Assembly: GCA_023101725.1 (NCBI GenBank)
Contig: JALJCO010010139.1
Span: 62,001 to 126,000, forward strand
Direction: 5' to 3'
From: Atherinomorus stipes
Lineage: Eukaryota > Chordata > Actinopteri > Atheriniformes > Atherinidae
Length of the DNA stretch: 64,000 nt
Shown here: positions 24,240 to 37,800 of the stretch, piece after piece
Layout of the letters: each line of letters begins with the position of its first letter
Numbering within the stretch: position 1 is the stretch's first letter
Made by a program: the position numbers and the translations under genes
The notes under the pieces: model-generated
The model's database searches: none
The model's input: the letters and a program-made list of their open reading frames with translations, nothing else
Told to the model about the DNA's origin: nothing

Positions 24240-24371
24240 TTGTGTTGTTGATGTTGGACACTAAGGAGGTTAGATTACTTCAAATTACATTTTCACGGTG
24301 GTTTTCTGACGCTGTCTGGTGATTTTGTGAAGTTTCACAGCCGCCATTTCTGCTAATTTAGCAGCTAAACG
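24240..24371 (+). other. elp1: elp1 non-coding exon 1 (5' UTR), start approximate
   Basis: The donor CAGCTAAACG|gtatgt lies at 24371/24372, and the first coding exon opens with acceptor gcttcgcag at 25126 ahead of 36 nt of UTR. A non-coding first exon is therefore required, and this is the best donor in the CpG-containing region. The 5' boundary is not determined. Confidence 0.45.
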
Positions 24372-24839
24372 GTATGTTGCTCCGTTAGTTTAAGGATAAG
24401 CTAGCACTTCCACAGCCTGTCGTGAATGGTTTAGCTTTTTCCCAGACAAAAAGAAAAAGAAAAAAAGGTTTTAAACAAAAAAATGTATTACTTTTATGTG
24501 GGTCGCTGCTGTTTTTCGCTTTTGGCAGATTTATTTTGTTGATGCTTTATAAGAGTAATATCGAAACACTCTTCAGCTAACGTGAAATATATAAGGACCT
24601 GGATGAGAAAAGTCGTCTGACTTCATACAACTTGCAGCATTTTCAAGTGTAAGTCATTAATGTAATACCTTTGACTCAGACAATTATGATATAAGGCATT
24701 ACATTAGTGAAGTTAGCATTGACATAAAAACTGCGTTAAGTTTAATTTAGTCCAACAACAGCATTCAAATCGCAGCTGCGCATCTCTGTACTGCTGCTGT
24801 AAATCTGTTAGCCAGTTTTCTCTGTCAGATGGTTCAGTA

Positions 24840-25095
24840 CTGATAATAATAACAATAATACATTTTAAAGCGCCCTCTTAAAGCACCCAAGAACACTTTA
24901 CAGGCAGATAAAACGTTAAAAATGGGAAGCTAAAATAGTAAAAACACAAACAACAAAACTACAGGAAATAAAACAGGGAAAAACAACATTGGAGTGATGC
25001 ACATAGACTAAGGTGGAATAAGACTGAACAGGAGGATTTTCCAGTCTGGATTTGAAAAGAGGGAAGGAGTCCACTGTATGGAGATCAGGAGGGAG
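24840..25095 (-). repeat. LINE 3'-end fragment in elp1 intron 1
   Basis: On the minus strand it encodes a decayed LINE C-terminus (HTVDSFPLFKSRLENPP, compare SISSFKSRLKTHLF), followed by 3' UTR-like AAGTGTTCTTGGGTGCTTTA. It ends about 30 bp before the acceptor of the first coding exon. Confidence 0.55.
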
Positions 25096-25162
25096 GGAAT
25101 GATGCTGATGCTTTCATGCTTCGCAGGTCTTCTCTGGGCTTAAGGAACAGGCCTGAGGTGAA

Positions 25163-25312
25163 ATGAGGAACCTGAAGCTGCTAAAGAGCCTTCAGAGCTC
25201 CGATCTGCAGGGTCCAGGCTCCCCTCTGTGTTTGTCTGTGCGGACAGACACCGGTTCACTCCTACTTGCTTCTCAGTACTCCATCACAGAGCATGACCCC
25301 CGCACTGGCCAG
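25163..25312 (+). CDS. elp1: elp1 coding exon 1
   Basis: Residues 1-50, ending HDPRTGQ, phase 0. The exon itself starts at 25127 after acceptor gcttcgcag, leaving 36 nt of 5' UTR. Donor CAG|gtgcag. Confidence 0.93.
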
Positions 25313-28300
25313 GTGCAGTACTGGTTTCTTTGCGTTTGCAGGCAGCACACTCTCACATCACTAACTGGACTTCCCTGTGGTTTCCTCCGTAGGTTGTGAG
25401 TGAAGCCTCGCTGACGGCAGACGGCTACCTCCCAGAGGATGGCACCGGGGTGGTGGTCGGACTACAGGATCTGGCTGAACTTGAATCTGCGTGTTTGGCC
25501 ACAGCAGGCGGTGATGTTGTTCTCTTTAACCTCAACACCTGCCAGGTTGGTAATGATGAAGGGAGTTGTTTCTTTTTAAACCTCTTTATTGAAAAGTGTT
25601 GTTTAATCTGAGTGCTTTTAAGATTAAATTAATCTTGATTTATTTTGATAATAAGGGGAAAGGAATTATGTAAATGACTCCTCATTAAATGTTCTGTTCT
25701 TAGCTGGAGTGTGTCGGCAGTGTTGACAGTGGTCTTACCTCGATGAGCTGGAGTCCTGATGAAGAGCTTGTCACTCTAACTACTGGTAAGAAAAACATGG
25801 GTTTCATGAGAAAATAAAAAAGCTCCAGTCGTCGAGTGTGTGTAATGTCAGAGCTTTGGCACCAGAAGCAGGCAAATGACAGTGTTGACTATCTTCAAGG
25901 TTTAATTTTTTCCTATAGCAACTGCGTATCTTTGTCCTTGTAAACTGGCCTCGTGTTAGGCTCTGCAGGGATACCTGTTGTATTGTTTTTATTTTAGAAT
26001 TGTTATATTGATACACTTAGGGATGTAACAATTACCGGTAAAATGATTAACCATGATGAAATTCCTAACGATTAGTAATACCGTTTTAAATTTGAATTAT
26101 CGTTAAAACCGTGATTGATTACTGCACTTTGAAAAACTCACAGTGATGCTGCTCACTGGCTGGACAAACAGCAGCAGTCGCAGTTTGCAATGTTTAATTT
26201 ATGAAAACATGGCAAAAGGCAACAAAGGCACCCACATGGACAGTTTTTTGGGATTTTCCCTTCTTTTAAAAAGGACAAAGTAGACATTTAGGCCGATTTT
26301 GGATGTTTTTGAAGGTGCTGGGGGAATATTATACTGCGATGAAACTGATAACCGTGATTCTTTTGGTCACAATAGCCGTGATATGATAATTTAATATCGT
26401 TACATCCCTAGTTACACTTTTATTTTATTTGCCTCTTCCACGAATATCTCTGTCTCCATCGAGTCAAATTTCATTTTGTGTTTTCAATTTTCTTGCTGCA
26501 CTCATGGCAAAGCAATAGCGCACATTTAATCCTCATTTAAAAACTGCTGTTTGCACCTGTTACAGATTGTGTGGCCAATCTTAGTAGATCACCCGTAAAC
26601 AGGGAAAACACGACACACCCCATCTGTTTGCACCGCAGACAGATTATCACTCTGTATTTGAGATCTTAGTAAATCGGGGCTTTAGTGTCTGATTGAGGAC
26701 TTTGCTTCTTGTGATCTGGGAGTCACATGGGTTAGATGAACTCCTGACAAGATGGCATCTGCATGTTGACCACTCTGCCATGAAGGATGACAGGTGGAGA
26801 GCTGCTTTGATGGAAAGTCATCTGTAGGGGTTTCTCCTCTCCTCAGATAAACTCTGCATCTCTTGATGGTGATTATAAGCTGGAAATTGAGCAAAGCCTG
26901 TTTGTCTCCAGTTTGGCTGGACTGTTGTTTTTATCATGATGGAAGTTTTCTTATAAGTTTCCTTACAATTTCTCTTGTGATCTGTGTCTTGACGTCGTCC
27001 TCTCTCACAGGTCTAAAGCACCATCACAAAGGGTTAAATAAAATCATTTCTGTTCACAGGTCAGGAAACCATCATAATGATGACCAAAGACTTTGAGCCC
27101 ATCACTGAGGTGGGGATCCATCAGGACGACTTCGGTGAAGGTACGCTGCCTCCAAATAAACATACTTTTGTTTACTTATTTCCTGCACAAGTTGCAGGAG
27201 CCACTGAAATTAATTCGATGTAAAGATTTCACTTTTTGCTGAGTGAATTTATAATTGCCTCCAGAATAAGGATCGACCGATCCATATTTTTTTAAGGCCG
27301 ATACCGATGCAACCTGCTGATATTTGGGGCCGATGCTGTGTTTGATTCCCAAATTAATATAACAAAGGATTCGATGAAAAGTAATTTAAAAACAGAATAA
27401 AGCACCTCAAACAAATATATTCAGAAGAAACAGTGCACTTTGAAACAAATATTAAATAGAAATATCAAATCTGTAATAAATATAGATAAAATAGTCTGTA
27501 AATTATGCTGAGTGGGGGTATCGGCCAACACACCTGACATATCGGGCGATGCCGATATCAGCAAAAAAACGCAATTATTTGTCTGAAATATGGGCCAGCC
27601 GATGTATCGGTCTATCCTTACTCCAGAAACGTGCTCATCCACGTTGCTTTGCAGGGAAGTTTGTGACGGTGGGCTGGGGGAAGAAGGAGACTCAGTTTCA
27701 CGGCTCAGAGGGGAAGCAGGCAGCGCAGCGGAAGATCCAGGTCAGCGATCACGTCCTCAAACAGCAACAACGCAAAAACAGAAAAGAAATCCAAATGTTT
27801 TCCACTTTCAGCTGAAAGCTTGTTTATCCTCAGGAGGTGCAGCCGGCTGTAGCTTGGGACGATCGGAGGCCGCGAGTCACGTGGCGAGGAGATGGGCAGC
27901 TTTTTGCGGTCAGTGCCGTCTGTCCTCAGACTGGAGCCAGAAAGGTCCGGGTCTGGAACAGGGAGGGTGTCCTGCAGGCCACCAGCGAACCCATCAACGG
28001 CCTGGAGCAGGCGCTCTGCTGGAAGTAAGAACTCTGCCCAAAATGCTTTAGCTTAACCTCAAAAAATCATAAAACCTCAGTAATACAGTGTTTGTCTTTA
28101 TTCTGGCCAGTAAGTGAATGCAAATGTTGTCGTGGTGTTTCAGACCTTCAGGAAGCCTGATAGCGAGCACCCAGCGTCACCCCAACAAACACAGCGTGGT
28201 GTTCATGGAGAAGAACGGGCTGCTGCACGGAGACTTCACTTTACCCTTCAGTAAAGACCAAACCAAGGCAAGCTCATACTCCATCTGCGTATTTCTTTTT

Positions 28301-30643
28301 CTTTTGATTGAAAATATAGAAATCCATTTAGCAGGTAAGCAGGATTACGGTGCTGTGTATGTGCAGGTGAAGGAGCTGCTGTGGAACAACGACTCCACCG
28401 TTTTAGCTGTGTGGCTGGAGGACATGACTGCCGGGGAGGACGGACGGATCAACAGTTACAGTAAGCGCAGAAAAACATTCGTTCTGGTGTCTGGCAGCTT
28501 TCCCTAAAGCTATGAGATGTACAGTCATCCTCAAAACTATTTATACCCACCAATTAAACAAGGGAAAAAATGAAAATAAGTTGAAATTGCCAGAAGTAAT
28601 AATAAATAAAAATTCTAAGAAAATCATGACATTGATTTTGAATTGTGGTTTGAAAAAAATATTAAAAACAAAACAACTAAACAAGCATGATGAGACTCCT
28701 AAGCTAAAATGTTGAGCAACACTATGAGGCAGTCACTGCAATCAGGTGTTTTCCTCTAATGTTCAAAAAAAAACTTCTACACCTGTGGTAGGGCTGCACA
28801 ATTAATCGTTAAAAGATCGTGATCTCAATTCACACATACATGCAATCTCAATTCTACCCACAACAATTCTGAAACATTTTTAATCATGAGCTCATCACAA
28901 ATAAGTTTCCATTTTTCCCAGATTTTTTCAAGCGCCCTCAAATGCAACACTGCCGTTGCTTCCCCACCCCCTAACCAATGTTAAAGAACTACAACTATGC
29001 ATCTGCCAAAGAAATGCTCCAACAAAGCTCTTGTGCAAACACATGCTTTATTTTGAATTACCTTTTGAATAGGTTGTTTTGTTTGTTTTGTTAAAGTTTA
29101 TTTGTGCAATAAATACTTTTGGGGAAAAAAAATCGTTTCAGAGAATCGTGATCTTAATTTTAAGCAAAAAATCACGATTCACATTTTTACGAGAATCGTG
29201 CAGCCCTAACCTGTGGACAGGTGTTTTGGTCCACTGGTCAATCCAAAGGTGCTCTAATGTGTCTGGGACAGTTTTGCTTGTTTTTTGTTGTTGTTGTTGT
29301 TTTTTATATTTAAATATTTTCAAGAAAATTCAAGTGTAACACTTTGTTTAACTAAATTATGATTTTGTACATTTTTATTTATTATTATTATCATTATTAT
29401 TTTTTTGTCTGTTGTTATTTGAATTATTATTGTGAATTTAGCCTTTTCTATAATTGGAGGATATGAATAACTTTGAGGAAGACTGTATATTCAGCTAAAT
29501 GACAAGTAAAAACATGGTGTAGGAAGTAGTGATGCACGATAATATCAGCCTGATATCTGTGACAGCCAATATTGGCTTTATCGATATTGGTCCGACATTG
29601 CCGATATTTTTTAAAGCTTTATTTGTTTATTTGATAGGGCCATAGCATATAAACAAAGAAAAAAAACTTCTAAATGTGCCAGATTTAGACAAAAGGCTAG
29701 TTTTCATCTGTTGTCCCTAGCAAGATTTTGAAAGGCTTCCTGAAATGAGGAAATACAGAAATATCAAACTGTAAATAAAACAGTTATCAGTGTTATAAAC
29801 ATGTACATTACAGACGATGTTTGTGGCAAACCAATGGAATGCTGTTTTTTTGTTTGTTTTTTTGTTGTTTTTAACTGGGGGATATGGGAACAACATAAGG
29901 CCGCCTGCTCCGTAAAACATTATGACATCTTCGGCAACTAGAAAATGGATGGATCTGAATTTTTTGTAATCGCAGCGTTCCTGTTTTTTTCGTCTGATAT
30001 TGATACTGATACTTTTGTCCCTTAAAGAAAATCACATGAAAAGAAAGAAACAAAAATAAGATGAAAAACTTATTTCAATGACCAAATAATTAAAGTACAG
30101 GTTAAGATTATTTAAATGTATTTAGTGGAAAATACTCAATTATAACATGTAATAGTACTACTACAGTATATATTTACCAAAACATAATGTACAATAACCT
30201 GCATTAAAGCACTGAAAAATACCAAAACATCATCATCATCATCTCACCATCACTAATAACAGCAGCATCATCTTGACATCTGATTGGCTACCACCATCAT
30301 GTGACACAGAAGCTGGAATGTAGCTGCTTTCACACATCAGTTCATTGCCTAAAACTCTTCGAAGTGAAAACAAGTTGCATGTTTTGTATCTGTACAGTGG
30401 TATCTCGATACTCAAAAAGTATTTTGTCTGGCTGGTATTGAAGTATCAACTCCAGGGTATCAATATACCCATCCCTACTAGAAAATGAATGGTTATCAGC
30501 TTTGGTTAGAATTTTTCATATGGTGCGTCACTAAGCAAAACACATTTCATACGTCCTGTAGCATGCTGAGATTAACAGCTCAGTGGTTGGATTAAAATTG
30601 TAACATGCAAAAAGCAATGATGCAGCTGCAGGAGTGTATTGGG

Positions 30644-30724
<81 letters not shown>

Positions 30725-30774
30725 TATATGTATATATACATATATATATATATGTATATATACATATATATGTA

Positions 30775-30811
<37 letters not shown>

Positions 30812-33800
30812 TATATATGTATATATACATATATATGTATATGATTGAAATATAATATTATATGTTAAAAACATTTGACTTGACTCCACAAAGACCTTTG
30901 CAGATTAAACCACAGGTCTGTTCAACAATTTTCAAGGGATACACTTTATTGTTTGAATGTAATTGTGTCTTTTCCTGCTGTAATTTACAGCAAATGAGCA
31001 CATTTTTGTGTGATTACAAGAAAAGGAATCACTTAAGCAGCCAAAACTTTTGTTTGCTGTGATAGATAAGCCAGAGCTGCTTAAATATAAGTTTTTCAAT
31101 TGTTGCATCCTGAGCACAAACTACAGATAATATGTGAAGATTGTATTGAATTTTGAAATATGAACTTAACGGTATCGGCCATGGGAAGCAGAAAATTATC
31201 GGTCGTCTGTATCAGTGGACATTTTTCTTGCGGTGCAGCACGAGTAGGACGTTTACGGAAGTGTACTGAAACCATTTTCTGTCCTGATTAATAAATGTGT
31301 TAATGTAAATTCACCTTGGATTTCTGCAGTCCAGCTGTGGACGGTGGGGAACTACCACTGGTACCTGAAACAGAGCTTGGACTTTGGCAGAGACCCTCAG
31401 AAGGCTCCGGTATGTATATGCTGGGACCCCGAGCGCCCCCTTCGGCTCCACATGGTGAACCGCAGCTGGACCAGCACGAGCTACGACTGGGGCTGGACGA
31501 CTGAGCGCAGTCCTGGACTGGACGGCAGTGACAACGCCAACGTGGCTGTAATTGATGGAGGTGAGGACCAATAAGATGAGAGATCATCAAATCCTAGAAT
31601 TATTCCAACAGGATGTTGACTTCTGTCCAAATCCTCTCAGAAAGAGTCCTGGTGACGACCTTCCGGCAGTGTGTGGTCCCCCCTCCCATGTGCTCATTTG
31701 AGCTCCAGCTGAAGTCTCCTGTCAACCAGGTGACTTTCCTGTGTCGGCCTCAGGGAACCAATCAGCTGGCAGTATTCACAGCCAATGGACAGATCTCAGT
31801 CTTCAGCCAAAGTAAGTGATGAGCAGAGTTTTTCAGTTAAACGGCAGTATGGTAGTGAACACTGGATGTGGTAGTCCACCACATCCTAAACGTGCTCTGT
31901 TGGATTGAGATCTGGTGACAAACTGTGGAGGTGATTGGAGTGCAGTGAACACATCATCATGTTCTAGAAAGCAGCTGGAGATGATTTGAGCATTGTTGGT
32001 GCATTGCGCGTTATCCTGCTGAAAGTAGCATCAGAAGATGCTACACTGTGGTCATAAAGGGATGGACATGGTCAGCAACAATACTCAGGTAGGCTGTGGT
32101 GGTTAAACCATGCCACGTTGGTACTAAGGGCCCCAAAGTGGGCCAAGAAAATCTCTCCCACACCATTACACCACCAGCAGCCTGAAGCATTGGTCCATGG
32201 CAGGATGGATCCAGAATTTCATCTGGTTTTCCACCAAATTCTGAGCCTACCATCTGAATGTAGCAGCTGAACTGCAGACTCATCAGACCAGGCAATGGTT
32301 TACTGATCTTTCCCATCTCCTGTGGTCCAGTTTTAGTGAGTCTGTATGAACTGTAGCCTCAGTTTCCTGTTTTTGCTGCTGTAGCCTGTCTGCTTCAAGG
32401 TTGGCTGCGTTGTGTGTTCAGAGATGTATTCTGCATATATTGGTAGGAACCAGTGGTTATTTGAGTTCCTGATGTCTTTCTAGCATCTCCAACCAGTCTG
32501 CCCATTCTCCTCTTGAGTTCTGATGAGCGATGGTGTCAATGGATTGACAACCGATCAGATCGGGTGATATGATAAAACAAAAGATCAATAGGGAAATCCG
32601 ATCAAAGGTTAAAATGACCGATTCGATCGCATTATAGGCCATGTGCTTGTGCTTTTTATGTGGTCATTCTCCTGTTCACACTCCAGTCCAGAGGGTAGCG
32701 GTAATGCTTCTGGAAGTTGGTTGCCAGCTGCCATTAAACACAACAGAAGAAGAAGTGCTGTGGTCACGCTGCCTGCATGCACCGATAAAGGGCTCGACAC
32801 ACTGGGAGGGAGCAACAAACGACAGCGACAGGCGAAACTCATCGCCACCCAAGTAAAACCGAACACACAGGGCGCGATACACAGCGGTGACAGCGACAAA
32901 AGTGGAACATTCCTTAACCTTCTTTTGTCGCGTCACAAGCCCCCGTATGCACGACTATGTGAACGAGTGCAGAATTTCACATGCAAGAATGTCGCCTGTC
33001 ACTTGCCAGAAAACAGCAAGCGATTTTTCGACTCTTCGTGCATGTTCCATAGGAAATGAATGGAGAAGGAGCGATGTCGCCTCCTGTGTGCAGTGATATG
33101 GACGTTCTATTAAATATGTGAGACAGATGTCACACACACCAGCTGTAGCAAACTGCAAGAAGCATTTTTGCCTCATCATATTGTTTGGCATATTGTTTTC
33201 CACAGTGCCACTGCTGCTATGAAGGAATGTTAAAGTTACTGTTATGCAATAAATAAAGGTAATCTAGTAGTATAGATAAATAGGTTTACATGAAGACTAT
33301 AGGCCTTTTTCATGAGTGGATTAATTAATGGGGAAAAAAGAACAAATTTATATAATAAATTAGGGCTGTCAGCATTATTGCATTAATTGTGATTAGTTAT
33401 AAAAAAAATCCATAATGTGATTAAATTGTTTTAATCGCGTTTCAAATTTAAGCTGTTGGTAAAAAGTGATGGATGAAAACCTGTTTTAGACTGTTCTGTT
33501 TGTCATAAGCGAGATAGAAATTTCCTACCAGTGATACATATCACTTAATTGCTGTTATTTCCAGCTAGAAATGTTATGATTGTTTTTCTAATGGTGCTAT
33601 TGTTTATTTTAAAGTAGCTTAAGAGAGTGGCCTGATATATGTAATCTCTCAAAGTAAGCACCGCATTACTTTACTCTTTCTAATATTTGGAAGTTGGTCT
33701 ACATGAACTTTTTTAAGTAAAAAAAAAGGTCAAAAGAAAATTGTGTGTTCATTTGATTCCCATTGAAGACTATGGTAAAATATACTACATTATGGGCTTA

Positions 33801-34777
33801 GAAGGATACGTTTCGTGTGTGCAGACACACACAAAACGTGTCGGTCGGAGTCTCTATTTTTCTTCCTTTATTTATTTGCAATCCACCTGTTGCTTCTGTC
33901 TTGCTGCTGCACTGATTCATCTCTGCACATCACCTTTTCTGGAATACTGTCACATAATCTGATCCAGAAACTCAAAAATATGAAAACAGAGCAGCGCAAA
34001 TTCCCATGCGGTCAAAATGAAAATAACTAGAAATCATCATATTTACTGTATAATGAAATATAACTGTACGTCATCAGTGTCGTCAGATCCGTTGAACCGG
34101 AATGATTTCACACAGCTGAGCCGCCAACGCAGTTATCAGCTGATTTAGACCATCACATCACAACTGTGCTGCATTGATTCATATCTTTGTATTACAGATA
34201 GACAACCAGATTCACACGTTCGCCACATTCATGCACGTCTTTGTATAACAGACAGATGATCTATCAGAAGTTTGCTGCATTGATGCGAGTCTTTGTGTTA
34301 CAGATAGATGACAGATTAACACGTTCATCACATTGACGCAGTCTTTGTTTCACATGTTCAGAAGCAGAGAGCAAGAATATTTAGTGTATACATTTATGAC
34401 AATCTGCTGTTTTTACTAGGAGGCTAAACAAGTCACAGCAGCGTGGTCTCAGCATGGCTTTGCTGATGGGGAAAAAAAAAATCACCGGGCCAGACAGTTG
34501 CACACACGCAGAAGCGATGTAAAGAAAAGAGGCCGTAGTCTGTTCTGACTGATCTATGAAATCAAATCAAAAAGTAAAATCTTAACTGAATTCCACACTG
34601 TCTTTTGTCATCCTATAAAGTCTGGGGTTTGGTGCTGCAAGGGGAAATAAGCGCAATAATGACTGAGAATATGAACAATATTCATTTGAGCAGAACTTGG
34701 CAAGAGAAAGCAAATAACGAAACAAAACCTTTTGTGTGAAAGATGAACAGACAGGGCAGCAACATGCAGATTACCTG

Positions 34778-34856
<79 letters not shown>

Positions 34857-37800
34857 GAGCAACAGTTTAGAGGAACAGAGTGGATGAACAATACAGGCCG
34901 AGTTTCATAACTAAAGTTGAATTTTAAAACTGGAAGCTGACATTGATGTAAATTTCATTATAGAAATTTGGATGAAGAAGGTGACATCTTTATTTAGAGA
35001 TGTCATTGTGTTCATTACTAGTAACTGTAAAGTAGCTACTAGCATCAAATAATCAGACTTTGTGTTTATATTATTATTGCACTAAATTACACTGAATAAC
35101 TAATTTAAACACAGATTTACAATAAGCAGATACAAAAATTATCTACATCAAAAACCAGATGGAAAACAAAATTGAAATGGCAGGTAAAATGGATCTCCAT
35201 GATGTCCAAGTGGGGAGGGGCTGTGCTGCACATATGTAGCCTATATTTGTATCAGCACACATAATAAAGGGTGTATATTATGTGACATCTTTGAGCTTCA
35301 TATGTACTGCTTTTCATTGTGTAAAATAAATGTTATTCTTATAATGAAGTCATACTGTTTGTCATTTTCTAAACTGAAATAGTGAATAACAAAAAGACAA
35401 GACACAATTTGTCTTTAAGTTGTTGTTTCTTTCACATTGTGAGCTTTGCAATGTACTCTCTTGTTGAGAAATTAGTCTATTGGTGAATGGACAATATAAA
35501 TATGCTCTTCCTTGCCTTGTTGGAAAAGCATAGTTATGATCTTTTTTCAGCTCAGAAACTAGGGCCCGTATGAAATCTGGTTGTTCAACAGGTTTGCCTA
35601 AATAAAAGATTTAGATATAACTCATCGATAAATTACTGCAAAAAGGATGTTGCAGGGGCAGGTAATTATAATTGTTTCGAACATGCTCTTGTTCTGATTT
35701 GTTTTAGCCTTTATCTAGTGCCATGTACAGGGGCTGGTAAAATAAGAGGTTATTTGCATTACAATGGAGACAGTTAGCAAGGTAGAGTGAATACACAAAC
35801 TTGCAGAGGGGAGGGGGGGTTGCAGGAAACCTGAAATTCGATGGGACTAGCCGTGTTAAATCTCCTTTCTTCTGGAGTTGTTCCAATGCCGATACCAGTA
35901 TCGGAAATGTTGCAGATACTGCCGAAAATTCTAGTATCGGTATCAGCGAGTACTGGAGTTCAGGCACCAATCCAATACCACGTTATTTAAAAGCGCTATA
36001 CCTGATTTTACGCATTTGCTCTTTGATGTTTCTGCCACTTTCCTCTTCATGGTGTTTAGTCTTGAACAGTTTTAAATTGGACTTGCATATTTTGGTTATT
36101 ACAGATTCGGGTGAGCAGGCTGACAAAACCGCAGACGGGTTCAGGATCATGTTGCATCCACTCATCCTCCGGAAAACCTTCAGGTAACATTAAACCTGCA
36201 ATGATGTCTCCTTCTGACACTCCTGCTCCTCGCCGTCTCCTCTGTCTCATGCTCGGTTGGTTTAACATGTGTTAACTCGTTCACCAGCTAACAGATGTCT
36301 CTTTCTCGTGGCTTTTTACCGAAGGATTTTGCTTTTTCTTCGTCCCATCTCTCTGCAGTCTGGCTGTCCTTCAGGATGACCCTCTGGCCCTGCGGCAGCT
36401 GCTGTGGCTGCAGGATGAGCTGTTTGTAGCAGTCAGTTCCGGTCTGCTGCTGACCTCCTCCACCCTACTCGTGCTTCATCCCGCTCAGGATGCCAAGGAC
36501 ATGCTGGCTGTCAGGTCAGCAACATTAAAAATGTCCTTCCTTTTTGTTTTTTCTTATGAAGCCTGTAAGTAGAGAAAATAGCTAAAATCCTTTGAATTGA
36601 TATGAAAATAAGCCTTTCAGTGCTGTTGTCATGCTTCAGGTCTCGTGTGGAAGTAGATGGTGTCGTGGTCAGCATGGTTCACTGCTCCCAGACCGGGACT
36701 GTTGCTCTGCAGCTCGAGGATGGACGGATCAGGAAACTGCTCTGGGGTCAGTAAACAAACAAAACAATTTTTTCCTGAATTGTGGTTCATATTAGAGATG
36801 TCTGATATTATTATGGCCTACCGATATTAATCAGTCGATATCGGCATTAAAATGTCATTTCAGATTTTTTTTTTTTTTTTTTTCAACGACAGAAATTTTT
36901 ACCAGCGAAATCTGGTGAGATCTCGTTGTTCTGTTACAAAATCTTGCAAGATCTTGTTCCATTAGCAATGGTCCAGCATGTAGAAAAGTCCCTGTTATTG
37001 TGGAAGAACTTCATATCCCAGCATTCCTTTCAGAGTCATGTGACTACGGTGCAGCTGCTGCTGCTACAGACTGAGTTGCTTTGAAGCTGCTTATAATATG
37101 TCTGGTTTTAAGTTGTTGGTTAAGGTACCAAGTTGTCAGAAACTTTATAATTAGCCTAGGGATACATGATAGCCTTTTTTAAAAGCCAGCACAGATAAAC
37201 AATAAATTTCAGCTTCTAAAGGCTGACACCGATAACTGTTAACCGATAACACACATACATACCTAATCATGACATCAGTAGTATTAACAAAACCAAAAAG
37301 ACTTTACTTTTTAAATGAAGGAAAATGTATTTTTTTTCAGTGAAAAACTATCAGCAAGCCTCACACATTTTCTAAAAGATATCAAAATAACTATTTGATA
37401 TTTCAAATGCACATCAACTTGAATAAGGTGCATTGTTTACTGATAAAAAATAAAGGCTCCTTGAACTGATGCATGCATTAGGATTGCATTCAAGAAGTTA
37501 AAAAATATAGAAAACGATGCTCTGACAAGTTAGATTTAAAAATTTGTTGTATGTTAACACACGCCGAAAAAGTTTATTTGTAAACAATAATATTGACTGA
37601 CAGTTCCGACTTGTTTATGTAAACAGAGTACATTTTTAACAGCAATAACTGGTCTCATGAGTGGAGCAAATAATATGTAATCGAGGCAAGTCGTCATGAT
37701 ATCGGACTTATCAGAATCATGTAATAATTTCCTGTTATCAGACAATAATATCAGGCCGATTATTGACCCTTCGCCAAGTCCCGCCCCCATGGTTACAGTT

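Larger units (their letters stand above)
29527..31243. mobile_element. hAT-type element (1.7 kb) filling most of elp1 intron 8
   Basis: The left end TAGTGATGCACGATAATATC and the right end near GGTGCAGCACGA are flanked by gtaggaag and gtaggacg, an 8-bp duplication with one mismatch. The interior contains paired GCCGATATTGG-type motifs, a nested MITE (29946-30477) and a large AT microsatellite. No transposase was recognised. Confidence 0.7.

Noticed and set aside
28249..28254. GT donor (gtaaag) inside coding exon 7 as an alternative to the GC donor
   Set aside because: It would put the next conserved exon out of frame and remove conserved residues.
30531..30889. Several overlapping 70-105 aa open frames on both strands
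   Set aside because: They are Tyr/Ile repeats produced by the AT microsatellite and have no coding character.
34779..34855. GATA repeat as a regulatory GATA-factor array
   Set aside because: A plain tetranucleotide microsatellite within an intron is the simpler explanation.
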